64,000 nucleotides of DNA. Origin: Gammaproteobacteria bacterium. Its GTDB lineage: Bacteria > Pseudomonadota > Gammaproteobacteria > Pseudomonadales > Pseudomonadaceae. Positions 36,898-45,298 of the stretch are shown here, in pieces. The stretch is taken from the NCBI GenBank assembly GCA_903970465.1, contig CAJCIO010000097.1, forward strand, positions 26,687-90,686. The letters run 5' to 3'. The translations under genes were made by a program, and so were the position numbers. Every line of letters starts with the position of its first letter. Within the stretch, counting starts at the first letter, position 1. The notes below the pieces were generated by a model, which was given only the letters and a program-made list of their open reading frames with translations, had not been told where the DNA came from and made no database searches.

Positions 36898-37386
36898 GCA
36901 AGCCTTGCTCCCACAGGCTTAAATCGCACCATTGTGGGAGCAAGGCTCGCCCGCGAAAACGCCGGCCCAGTCGACACAAAACCCTCAGCGCTCCGACAGT
37001 CTCCGCGAGCCTGCGACGAGCAAGCCTTAATCCCAAAGGCTTAAATCGCGCCATTGTGGGAGCAAGGCTCGCCCGCGAAGACGCCAGCCCAGTTGACACA
37101 AAACCCTCAGCGCTCCGAAGGCCGCCGCGAGCCTGCGACGAGCAAGCCTTGCTCCCACAGGCTTAAATCGCACCATTGTGGGAGCAAGGCTTGCCCGCGA
37201 AGACGCCAGCCCAGTCGACACAAAACCCTCAGCGCTCCGAAAGTCTCCGCGAGCCTGCGACGAGCAAGCCTTGCTCCCACAGGCTTACATCGCACCATTG
37301 TAGGAGCAAGGCTTGCCCGCGAAGACGCCAGCCCAGTCGACACAAAACCCTCAGCGCTCCGACGGCCGCCGCGAGCCTGCGACGAT
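36898..37386. repeat. Four-copy 122-bp tandem array made of REP plus the 3' end of tcdA
   Basis: The segment GGCTTA-ATCGC recurs at 36916, 37038, 37160 and 37282, exactly 122 bases apart. Each unit has an inverted family-1 REP pair around TTAAATCGCACCATTG, a CCCAGTCGACACAAAACCC spacer, and a 36-base stretch ending CGAGCCTGCGACGA. That stretch equals the real last codons and stop of tcdA (37351-37386), so three vestigial tcdA tails lie at 36985, 37107 and 37229. Units 1 and 3 from the right share GGCCGCC where 2 and 4 have AGTCTCC, suggesting doubling of a dimer. The rest of the csdE-tcdA gap (36781-36897) holds one more degraded REP; no gene is supported here. Confidence 0.92.
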
Positions 37387-38148
37387 CTTCTCCACCGCCT
37401 TGGACGCTGCCACCATGCCGAAGCTGGCGGTCACCATCATCACCGCGCCAAAGCCCCCGGCGCAGTCGAGCTTGACGCCCTCCCCCACGAAACCCTTCTG
37501 CAGGCACACGCTGCCATCGGGCAGGGGATAACGCAGTTGCTCAGTGGAATACACGCAGGGCACGCTGTAATGGCGGCTCACATTGCGGGAAAACCCATAA
37601 TCGCGGCGCAACATGGAGCGCACGTTGGACGCCAACGGATCGTTGTAGGTGCGGTTGAGGTCACCCACCCGAATCAGCGTCGGATCGATCTGCCCGCCCG
37701 CGCCGCCGGTGGTGATGATGAGAATCTTGCGGCGCTTGCACCAGGCGATCAGTGCCGCCTTGGCGTGAATGCTGTCGATGCAGTCGAGCACGCAGTCCAT
37801 GTCCTGAGTGATGTACTCGGCCATGGTCTCGCGGGTGACGAAATCGGCCACTGCATGCACCACGCAATCGGGGTTGATCGCCCTTAAACGCTCGGCCATC
37901 ACCTCGACCTTGGACTGGCCGATCGTGCCGGCCAGGGCGTGCAATTGGCGATTGCTGTTGCTGACGCAGACATCGTCCAGATCGAACAGTGATATCTCTC
38001 CCACGCCACTACGGGCCATGGCTTCGGCCGCCCACGAGCCGACCCCGCCGACGCCGACGATCGCCACATGGGCATCACGCAGGCGTTGCAGCCCCTGCAC
38101 GCCATACAGACGAGCAATGCCGGCAAAACGGGGATCTTGTTCACTCAT
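37351..38148 (-). CDS. tcdA: tRNA threonylcarbamoyladenosine dehydratase TcdA (CsdL)
   Basis: TcdA is an E1-like enzyme that uses ATP to cyclise t6A at position 37 of ANN-decoding tRNAs to ct6A; CsdA and CsdE support it. The 265-residue protein has the nucleotide-binding VAIVGVGGVGSWAAEAMARSG (residues 28-48, shown shortened), LDDVCVSNSNRQ, and DCIDSIHAKAAL. Its last 12 codons are duplicated three times in the adjacent tandem array. It converges on csdA-csdE, so sulfur transfer partners and target enzyme are neighbours but not one operon. Confidence 0.93.
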   Translation of the reverse strand: MSEQDPRFAGIARLYGVQGLQRLRDAHVAIVGVGGVGSWAAEAMARSGVGEISLFDLDDVCVSNSNRQLHALAGTIGQSKVEVMAERLRAINPDCVVHAVADFVTRETMAEYITQDMDCVLDCIDSIHAKAALIAWCKRRKILIITTGGAGGQIDPTLIRVGDLNRTYNDPLASNVRSMLRRDYGFSRNVSRHYSVPCVYSTEQLRYPLPDGSVCLQKGFVGEGVKLDCAGGFGAVMMVTASFGMVAASKAVEKIVAGSRRPSER

Positions 38149-38347
38149 GGTTCAGGCCCTCGAAATTCGGCGCGCAGTATACATGCAAGCAGCCTCGCGA
38201 GAGCCCTTAAGAGCACCACGAGAACTTCGTCCGTGAATTCCCATCTAAGAACCGTCCCACAGGCTATACCTATACAGTCCTACAGCGCCCGCGTAGGATT
38301 CGCGCCTCTCAAACCGCCCGTTCCCCCCATCGGAACCTGAACACCCT

Positions 38348-40939
38348 ATGTCATCGCGTAAATTTGGTCTCAACCTTGTGGTGATCGTGGCAATCGCCGC
38401 GCTATTCACCGGCTTCTGGGCCTTGATCAACCGTCCGGTGTCAGCACCCGACTGGCCGGATCAGATCTCCGGTTTTTCCTACTCGCCGTTCCGCCTGGGG
38501 CAGAACCCGCAGAAAGGCGTGTACCCGTCCGACGAAGAAATGCGTCAGGACCTCGAACAAATGAGCAAGCTGACGGACCACATCCGTGTGTACTCGGTCG
38601 ATGGCACCCAAGAGGACATCCCGCGCCTGGCTGAAGAATTCGGCCTGCGCGTGACCCTGGGTGCCTGGATCGGCACCGATCTGGAGCGTAACGAGCGGGA
38701 AATCGCCAAAGTCATCGAACTGGCCAACAGCACCCGTAGCGTCGTGCGCGTGGTAGTGGGCAACGAGGCGCTGTTTCGCAAGGAAGTCACGGTCAAGCAG
38801 TTGACCGACTACCTTGATCGCGTGCGGGCCGCCGTCAAGGTGCCGGTCACTACCTCCGAGCAATGGCACATCTGGGAGCACAACCCGGAACTGGCCAAGC
38901 ACGTCGACCTGATCGCCGCGCACATCCTGCCGTACTGGGAATTCATCAAGGTGGGCAACGCCCAGCAGTTCGTGCTCGATCGCGCCCATGAACTGAAAAA
39001 GATGTTCCCGAAAAAACCGCTGCTGCTCTCCGAAGTGGGCTGGCCAAGCAATGGCCGCATGCGCGGTGGCGCCGATGCATCGCCGGCGGATCAGGCCATT
39101 TATCTGCGTAATCTGGTCAACACCCTCAACCGCCGTGGTTACAACTACTTTGTGATCGAAGCCTATGACCAGCCGTGGAAAGCCAGCGACGAAGGCTCGG
39201 TAGGGGCGTACTGGGGTGTATTCAACGCCCAGCGCCAGCAGAAATTCAATTTCGAAGGCCCGGTCGTTGCCATTCCGCAGTGGCGGGTACTGGCGATCGG
39301 CTCGGCAGTATTGGCGACCTTGGCCCTGGCACTGATGCTGATTGACGGCTCGGCGCTGCGCCAGCGTGGTCGGACCTTCCTGACCTTTATCGCGTTCCTG
39401 TGCGGTTCGGTACTCGTGTGGATCGGCTACGACTACAGCCAGCAATACAGCACCTGGTTCAGCCTGACGGTGGGATTCCTGCTGGCGCTCGGGGCGATGG
39501 GGGTATTCATCGTGCTCCTGACCGAAGCCCATGAACTGGCCGAAGCGGTGTGGACCCACAAGCGCCGCCGGGAATTCTTGCCTAACGAGACCGACAGCGC
39601 CTACCGCCCGAAAGTCTCGATCCATGTGCCGTGCTACAACGAGCCGCCGGAGATGGTCAAACAGACCCTCAACGCCCTTGCCGCCCTGGATTACCCCGAC
39701 TTCGAAGTATTGCTGATCGACAACAACACCAAGGACCCGGCTGTCTGGGAACCGGTCAAGGCGCATTGCGAAACCCTCGGCCCGCGCTTCAAGTTCTTCC
39801 ACGTCGCGCCCCTGGCCGGGTTCAAGGGCGGCGCACTCAACTACCTGTTGCCGCACACCGCCAAGGACGCCGAAGTGATCGCAGTGATCGACTCCGACTA
39901 CTGCGTGCATCGCAACTGGCTCAAGCACATGGTGCCGCACTTCGCCGATCCGAAAATCGCCATCGTGCAGTCGCCCCAGGACTACCGCGACCAGGACGAG
40001 AGCACCTTCAAGAAGCTCTGCTACTCCGAATACAAGGGCTTCTTCCATATTGGCATGGTCACGCGTAACGACCGCGACGCCATCATCCAGCACGGCACCA
40101 TGACCATGACCCGTCGCAGCGTCCTCGAGGAACTGGGCTGGGCCGACTGGTGCATCTGCGAGGATGCCGAGCTGGGCTTGCGGGTGTTCGAGAAGGGCTG
40201 GTCGGCCGCGTATCACCACGAAAGTTATGGCAAAGGCTTGATGCCCGACACCTTTATCGACTTCAAGAAACAGCGTTTCCGTTGGGCGTACGGCGCCATT
40301 CAGATCATCAAGCGCCATACCGCCAGCCTGCTGCGCGGCAAGGGCACCGAGCTGACCCGCGGCCAGCGTTACCACTTCCTCGCGGGCTGGCTGCCGTGGG
40401 TCGCGGACGGCATGAATATCTTCTTCACCGTGGGCGCGCTGTTGTGGTCGGCGGCGATGATCATCGTGCCGCATCGGGTCGATCCACCGCTGATGATCTT
40501 CGCCATTCCGCCGTTGGCGCTATTCGTGTTCAAGGTCGGCAAGATCATCTTCCTGTACCGCCGCGCGGTGGGCGTCAATCTCAAGGATGCCTTCGCGGCG
40601 GCACTGGCCGGGCTGGCGTTGTCGCACACCATCGCCAAGGCGGTGCTGTACGGCTTCTTCACAACGACGATCCCGTTCTTCCGCACGCCCAAGAATGCTG
40701 ACAGCCATGGTTTCTGGGTCGCCATCTCGGAAGCCCGCGAAGAGCTGTTCATCATGCTCCTGCTGTGGGGCGCGGCTGCCGGTATCTGCCTGGTGCAGGG
40801 GCTGCCGAGTTCGGACATGCGCTTCTGGGTCGCGATGCTGCTGGTGCAGTCGCTGCCGTATCTGGCGGCGTTGATCATGGCGTTGCTGTCGGCACAGCCA
40901 CGGCCGCTGCTGCAAACGGAGCCGGCGCAGGCGAAGTGA
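38348..40939 (+). CDS. ndvB: GH17-GT2 fusion, NdvB-like beta-glucan synthase
   Basis: This is a membrane enzyme of the type called NdvB in Pseudomonas, linked to periplasmic cyclic beta-(1,3)-glucans and, in P. aeruginosa, to biofilm tolerance. The 863-residue protein has an N-terminal membrane anchor (9-28). A periplasmic GH17 domain follows (about 40-305), with candidate acid/base Glu140 (VVVGNEAL) and nucleophile Glu229 (LLLSEVGWPSNG). Three membrane segments span about 313-392. A cytoplasmic GT2 domain (about 422-660) carries VPCYNE, the metal-binding DSD (515-517), ED and QRFRW near 641, and further membrane segments complete it. GH17 members here are thought to act as glucanosyltransferases. 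The 199-base upstream gap shows no convincing promoter. Confidence 0.88.
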   Translation: MSSRKFGLNLVVIVAIAALFTGFWALINRPVSAPDWPDQISGFSYSPFRLGQNPQKGVYPSDEEMRQDLEQMSKLTDHIRVYSVDGTQEDIPRLAEEFGLRVTLGAWIGTDLERNEREIAKVIELANSTRSVVRVVVGNEALFRKEVTVKQLTDYLDRVRAAVKVPVTTSEQWHIWEHNPELAKHVDLIAAHILPYWEFIKVGNAQQFVLDRAHELKKMFPKKPLLLSEVGWPSNGRMRGGADASPADQAIYLRNLVNTLNRRGYNYFVIEAYDQPWKASDEGSVGAYWGVFNAQRQQKFNFEGPVVAIPQWRVLAIGSAVLATLALALMLIDGSALRQRGRTFLTFIAFLCGSVLVWIGYDYSQQYSTWFSLTVGFLLALGAMGVFIVLLTEAHELAEAVWTHKRRREFLPNETDSAYRPKVSIHVPCYNEPPEMVKQTLNALAALDYPDFEVLLIDNNTKDPAVWEPVKAHCETLGPRFKFFHVAPLAGFKGGALNYLLPHTAKDAEVIAVIDSDYCVHRNWLKHMVPHFADPKIAIVQSPQDYRDQDESTFKKLCYSEYKGFFHIGMVTRNDRDAIIQHGTMTMTRRSVLEELGWADWCICEDAELGLRVFEKGWSAAYHHESYGKGLMPDTFIDFKKQRFRWAYGAIQIIKRHTASLLRGKGTELTRGQRYHFLAGWLPWVADGMNIFFTVGALLWSAAMIIVPHRVDPPLMIFAIPPLALFVFKVGKIIFLYRRAVGVNLKDAFAAALAGLALSHTIAKAVLYGFFTTTIPFFRTPKNADSHGFWVAISEAREELFIMLLLWGAAAGICLVQGLPSSDMRFWVAMLLVQSLPYLAALIMALLSAQPRPLLQTEPAQAK

Positions 40940-40947
40940 TCTGTTGC

Positions 40948-40971
40948 AGCGAGGGGGCGTGCGCCCTCGCT
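40948..40971. terminator. Hairpin between ndvB and the convergent fimbrial operon (family-2 REP core)
   Basis: AGCGAGGGGGCGTGCGCCCT closes with CGCT to form a stable stem that overlaps the last base pairs of the DUF1120 stop codon. It shares the GCGAGGGGGC core of REP family 2 and sits between convergent genes, so it may serve as a bidirectional end. There is no long T-run. Confidence 0.6.
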
Positions 40972-42088
40972 AAAGGTAAATGATCTCGAGAGTCGCCGAT
41001 CCCTGAATCGGTAGCTCTTGATCCAGCTGCAAGGCCCGCAACGGTGCCAGATACACATCAACCTGCAATTGCGCGCTGAAATCCGTCAGCGCGCTCGGTC
41101 CGCCGCCCCCCTCAGTTTCCCGCACGAAGCCCAGTAACCGGCCGTCATGGTGCACGGCTGCATCGTCTTGCGTCACGCGCGTCCACTGCTGCCCCGAAAC
41201 CGTGCCGTATAGCGCCAGCAGCGGCCCATCGGCCATCGGGCTGCCCACCCGCAGCCGATAAGCCCCAGCGCCAGCCCCCGAGCGAGTGGTGCCAATACCG
41301 AACAGAGTGGCGCTTGCTTGCCCTTCTATGGCGCGCGCCGAACCTGCACGATTGTCCTGCGCCACTAGGGCAAAACGTGTCGGCCCATCACACTGCACCG
41401 TCAAGGCCAGACTTCGTTGCAGCAGCGTCGCGCGCTCGTCATTCAGTTGCCGGGCACTGATGCGGCCCAAATCCACCGTGCCGCCTTGGCCCAGGCGCGG
41501 CGTACAGGAGGCCGGATTGAAGCCGGCGCGCAAGCTCAATGAACGCTCACCGCCGCCGCTGACAAAGCTGCCCTGCGCCAGCCATTCACTGGCCCGGGGC
41601 GACTGCAGCGCTGCCTCGGGGCCGCGACTGCGGACTTCCACCCGGGCGGTCAAGCGCTGACCTTGAGCTGGCTGCCTGGCGATCAACGGTACCAACGCCT
41701 GGTCAGGCAACAGAGCCACCTCGAGACCGTCGGCCTTGACGCCAAGGCCGCCCCCCTGCACCCGTCCCAACTCTACGGCTATGCCATCGAGCTGCGCGTC
41801 GCTGAGCCATAGCTGGTAATGCCCCTGTTCTGCAAAGCGAAACCCCGAGCTGCCGTCGGCCAGGGCCCGGTAAGCCAACTGCAGCGCCTGTGGCTGCGCG
41901 CATTGCACTGTCAGATGGAGGGTTCGCGGCGCCAGCTGGACTTGCCCAGCTCGCGCCTTGAGGGTAGTGCGATTAAGCTGACCATAGTCGATCTCGTCGC
42001 GGCTCAGCGATACACCGCAGTCCTGGGCCAGCAGCTCACCACTGCCCGCCAGCAGCGCTGTCGCCAGCAGGGTTCGAAAGGCAATCAT
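40970..42088 (-). CDS. DUF1120 two-domain fimbrial tip protein
   Basis: This is probably the distal or adhesive subunit of the pilus made by the adjoining chaperone and usher. The 372-residue precursor has a signal peptide ending near LLAQ (residue 22). The N-terminal part (DCGVSLSRDEIDYGQL...LHLTVQC) and C-terminal part (SCTPRLGQGGTVDLGRI...LALTVQCDG) look like two related Cys-paired pilin folds, and it ends in ATLEIIYL like the single-domain subunit. The second half is DUF1120-like. I set the ATG at 42088 with AGGAG five bases upstream. It is the last gene of the operon. The receptor is unknown. Confidence 0.8.
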   Translation of the reverse strand: MIAFRTLLATALLAGSGELLAQDCGVSLSRDEIDYGQLNRTTLKARAGQVQLAPRTLHLTVQCAQPQALQLAYRALADGSSGFRFAEQGHYQLWLSDAQLDGIAVELGRVQGGGLGVKADGLEVALLPDQALVPLIARQPAQGQRLTARVEVRSRGPEAALQSPRASEWLAQGSFVSGGGERSLSLRAGFNPASCTPRLGQGGTVDLGRISARQLNDERATLLQRSLALTVQCDGPTRFALVAQDNRAGSARAIEGQASATLFGIGTTRSGAGAGAYRLRVGSPMADGPLLALYGTVSGQQWTRVTQDDAAVHHDGRLLGFVRETEGGGGPSALTDFSAQLQVDVYLAPLRALQLDQELPIQGSATLEIIYL

Positions 42089-42097
42089 CACGGCTCC

Positions 42098-44473
42098 TCA
42101 ACTGGCTCGGCACACGGCCGCAGCGTTTTCAAAATAGGCTTGGTTATCGGCCTTGGATGGCAGCTCGAAGTGCAGTTCACAGGGTGGCTGCCCATCCATC
42201 TGCACCCAGAGGCGCGGATGGTCGAGCACGTTCGGCACGAAGATCAGTCCGTTGCCTTGCACCAGCGTTATCAGCGCACCGCCCTCACCCAGCACCAGCG
42301 CCCCGGGCGGCAGGGGCTTTTGCGCCAGGTCGAGCGCGGTGAGCAAGGCACGACGAGTGGTCTGGGTACTCAGATGCACACTCGGGACAGCGCCACGGCC
42401 GGCACGAATCTGCGCGGCCCCCTGGCGAATATCGACATTGCGCGGCAGGCTGCGGGTGACCACTTCGACGTTGCTCTGGCCATAGGCGCTCAAGTGCGCG
42501 ATCACCGCTCGACCGTTGCGATCGGTCCAGACCGCGCCGCCTGGAGTCTCGACCTGGATACCCACGGCATCATCGCCCAACGACAGCAGCGCGAAGGTGT
42601 CCTGCAGAGGGTAGGCCGACAACGTGACGCCCTCTGCGTGGGCCATCACGCCGCCGCTCGCGCCGAGGTTGTAGCTCTGATTGCCGCCGCCATAGCTGGC
42701 GTAGCCAAGATCCAATTGAGTGGCACCCGGCAACAGCGATACGCTGGCGTTGAAGTCCAGCGGTTGAGCATGGCTGGTGCGCTCACCGCCAAGTCGGTAG
42801 CTGACTCGCTCATTGACCTGCTCCTGAAGACTCACACCCAGGCGCTGCTGGCCATCCCTGTGGCGCACGGTGGCACGCACCCGCCGCCGCTCGCCCAGCG
42901 GCAAGCTGGCGCTCAGATACAGCGCGTTGCCCAGGCCGCCCTCGCCCGCCAGTTGCCAATCGGCGTTCAGCGAGAACGACGCGCGGCCCCATTGCCGGCT
43001 CCAACTGGCATACGCACGGCCGCTGCGGCGCTGGTCAAACAGCGTCGATTCGGCATAGCCGGCATCGAGGCCGCCCAAGCGCGGGTGATTCCACCCCAGC
43101 CCCAGGCTGTATTGAAAGCGGTAGTGAGAGTCGAGCTGATCGAGCAAGGTATCGGCGAGTTCACGATGCCCAGCGGTCTGCTGGGCATAGGAGAAGTTGG
43201 CGCGCCACTGTGTGCCGAACGTTTGATGCAGCCCCAGGCGCGCTTGCACACCCTGGCGATGAGCGCGCTCCACGTGTGAGCCTTGCAGCGTCGCCTGCCA
43301 GCGCCCGCCACGCCAGGCCGACCCCGCCAGACCGCTACCGAGTGCCTGGTAACCGTCAGCCAGCAACAAGCCGTTACTGATACTGCTGCTGGCAGTCAGC
43401 GGCTGACTCCAACTGGCACTTGCCACCCAGGGCGAATCTTGCAGCCCACCCAATCCACGTACCTGGCCGGCACCGACGCTGAAGCCACTGGCCGGCAGGC
43501 TCGCGCCCAGGGTCGAGGCCAATACCGTGACGGTCTGCCGTTCGCCATTGGCCTCGATGATCGTCAGTTGCACATCACGACGGATATCGAGTTGCGCGAT
43601 GTTGCTCAACTCGAAGGGACCGGCAGGCACCACCGTCGAATAGATCAAACTCCCCGCCTGATGCACCTCGATCCGCGCCCGAGTCGCGGCAATCCCACCA
43701 AGGCGGCCACTGCCCTCGCTCTGGCGCAACGCCGGCTCACTGCCCCATTGCGCGCCCTCGATGCGCGCGCCGGAGAGCACCGGGTTGAACAGGCTGATCT
43801 GGCCCAGTTGCAACACTGCTTGCTGCTCGGCGAAGGTCCGTTGCGCATAGGCATCAAGGTGCTGGTTACGGCCGCGTCCATCACTGTTGGCGTATAGCTG
43901 GCGGCTGCGCACGATCCAGTCGCCCGCATTGAACCCCACCTCGGTATTGGCCGACCAGAACTGGCTGTTCTGCCGATCAAACTCGCTGAACACGCCTTGC
44001 AGATCGTAATTGAACAACCCGGCCGCTCCGCCGACACTGAAGTCGCCAAGTACCGCCGGCGCCGCGACCACCGCCTCGGATGGTACCCACAGTTCTACCT
44101 CACCGAGCGCGGGGCGCAGTTCGATCTGGGTTTCGGGAAAGTCCTCCATGAAGCCTTGGCAATCGTCGCGAGCCGATGCGCTGCTGTGCAATCCTGCCGC
44201 GTTGAGCCATTCAGGGTCGAAACACAGCGCACCGTTGCCATCGAAGCGAGCATCCACCCGCCCGCGAGACTGTCCGTTGATCTTGAGTTGTATGGGCTGC
44301 TCACCCGCCGTAAACCGCTCGCTCTCGGCCAGGTAGGCAGCCAACCGCGGATCGATGCCGCGCAGGCGCAAGGTCTCGGTGTCAAAACCGCTGAGCGCGT
44401 CAGCCTGGCTGCTGACCACATAACTGCCTGCCGCCAGGGCCAGCAGCCACTGGACGGAGCGATTAACCGGCAT
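42098..44473 (-). CDS. fimbrial outer-membrane usher protein
   Basis: This is a PapC/FimD-family usher that threads pilus subunits through the outer membrane. The 791-residue precursor has a signal peptide (to about residue 26, SQADA). An N-terminal chaperone-binding domain follows, with RVDARFDGNGALCFDPEWL. A 24-strand barrel with YSTVVPAGPFELSNI comes next (the conserved FPPGPF-like region, near residue 280). C-terminal periplasmic domains end in a Cys pair (PPCELHF...AAVCRAS). It is somewhat shorter than FimD (about 830 mature). The start at 44473 overlaps the chaperone stop by one base (TGATG). Confidence 0.9.
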   Translation of the reverse strand: MPVNRSVQWLLALAAGSYVVSSQADALSGFDTETLRLRGIDPRLAAYLAESERFTAGEQPIQLKINGQSRGRVDARFDGNGALCFDPEWLNAAGLHSSASARDDCQGFMEDFPETQIELRPALGEVELWVPSEAVVAAPAVLGDFSVGGAAGLFNYDLQGVFSEFDRQNSQFWSANTEVGFNAGDWIVRSRQLYANSDGRGRNQHLDAYAQRTFAEQQAVLQLGQISLFNPVLSGARIEGAQWGSEPALRQSEGSGRLGGIAATRARIEVHQAGSLIYSTVVPAGPFELSNIAQLDIRRDVQLTIIEANGERQTVTVLASTLGASLPASGFSVGAGQVRGLGGLQDSPWVASASWSQPLTASSSISNGLLLADGYQALGSGLAGSAWRGGRWQATLQGSHVERAHRQGVQARLGLHQTFGTQWRANFSYAQQTAGHRELADTLLDQLDSHYRFQYSLGLGWNHPRLGGLDAGYAESTLFDQRRSGRAYASWSRQWGRASFSLNADWQLAGEGGLGNALYLSASLPLGERRRVRATVRHRDGQQRLGVSLQEQVNERVSYRLGGERTSHAQPLDFNASVSLLPGATQLDLGYASYGGGNQSYNLGASGGVMAHAEGVTLSAYPLQDTFALLSLGDDAVGIQVETPGGAVWTDRNGRAVIAHLSAYGQSNVEVVTRSLPRNVDIRQGAAQIRAGRGAVPSVHLSTQTTRRALLTALDLAQKPLPPGALVLGEGGALITLVQGNGLIFVPNVLDHPRLWVQMDGQPPCELHFELPSKADNQAYFENAAAVCRAS

Positions 44474-45231
44474 CAACGGGGGATATCGAGCAGCGGTGCA
44501 TCCAGCGCGTCGACAGCAAAGCCATAGACGGTAGCCGGTTGCAGGCGCACATGGGTGTCGGCACGGGCCACGTTCGCTGGCACCTTCAGCCGCAGGTCAT
44601 CACCGGGCAGTACGTAGGTTCGCGGCAGCAACAACCCGGTCTTGCTGGGCTTCAACCGGAGCTCCTGAGCCAGGCGCACTACGTATGGCGTGGGGTTGCG
44701 CACCCGCAAGTGGCCATCCTCCAGCGCCCATTCCAGACCTAGCCAGGGTTCGCCATTGCGCGCCAAGCCCTTGGGATGGAGGATCACCGGCAGGTTCTGG
44801 CGCACATTGATGCCGATAACAGCCCCGCCCTTGGCTGTCTGCTGCTCAATGCCTTCAAAGATCACCCGCTTGAGGCGCTGGGTCAGCAGCGGTTGTTCGG
44901 TGTCGAGGATGAACCGTACCAGCTGCGTCTGCCCAGGTTCCACACGCGACACTGGCGGAGTGACGAAGACCCGCGGGACCTGATCTTCAGGAATATGCTC
45001 AAGGCTCACATGCAGCAGTGCAGCGGTGCTGTCGCTGTTGGTCACCTTGATCGAGGCTTCGCCCCGGGCTTCGTCGACGATCACCACCGACGTTTCCGGG
45101 ATCATGCCGTCGGCCCAGGCCAGCGGCGCGCAATTCATCAGCCAGAAACACAAGACGCTGATGGCCAGGGCGGGTGTCCGGTAGCGGGTGGTCAGCCGAT
45201 TTCGCGGGGTGCCACGAGCAAACTTGTTCAT
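44473..45231 (-). CDS. periplasmic fimbrial chaperone, divergent
   Basis: This two-domain immunoglobulin-fold chaperone delivers pilus subunits to the usher. The 252-residue precursor has a long signal region (hydrophobic core TPALAISVLCFWLM, cut near LAWA). Family landmarks are present: ASIKVTNSD, VFVTPPVSRVEPGQTQLVRF, LPVILHPKGL and RVRNPTPYVV. By hand alignment to FimC/Caf1M, the subunit-anchoring Arg8 position reads Ser (ETSVVI) and the Lys112 position reads Glu (FEGIEQ), which is unusual. I used the ATG at 45231, with AGGA nine bases upstream. It is the second gene of the operon. Confidence 0.87.
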   Translation of the reverse strand: MNKFARGTPRNRLTTRYRTPALAISVLCFWLMNCAPLAWADGMIPETSVVIVDEARGEASIKVTNSDSTAALLHVSLEHIPEDQVPRVFVTPPVSRVEPGQTQLVRFILDTEQPLLTQRLKRVIFEGIEQQTAKGGAVIGINVRQNLPVILHPKGLARNGEPWLGLEWALEDGHLRVRNPTPYVVRLAQELRLKPSKTGLLLPRTYVLPGDDLRLKVPANVARADTHVRLQPATVYGFAVDALDAPLLDIPR

Positions 45232-45298
45232 GCAATGACGTCCTGTCAAAAAGCGTACAGGCCTGCCGCAGAGTTGTAGCTCCCCGGCAGGCCATGAG

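Noticed and set aside
36898..37386. CRISPR array
   Set aside because: The 122-bp spacing with near-identical content throughout (no unique spacers) and an evident REP/tcdA origin exclude CRISPR.
36743..37507. Small repeated frames encoding SRASLAPT-like peptides in the csdE-tcdA gap
   Set aside because: They arise from translating the REP/tcdA-tail tandem array. The peptide is the usual translation of a REP and has no independent support.
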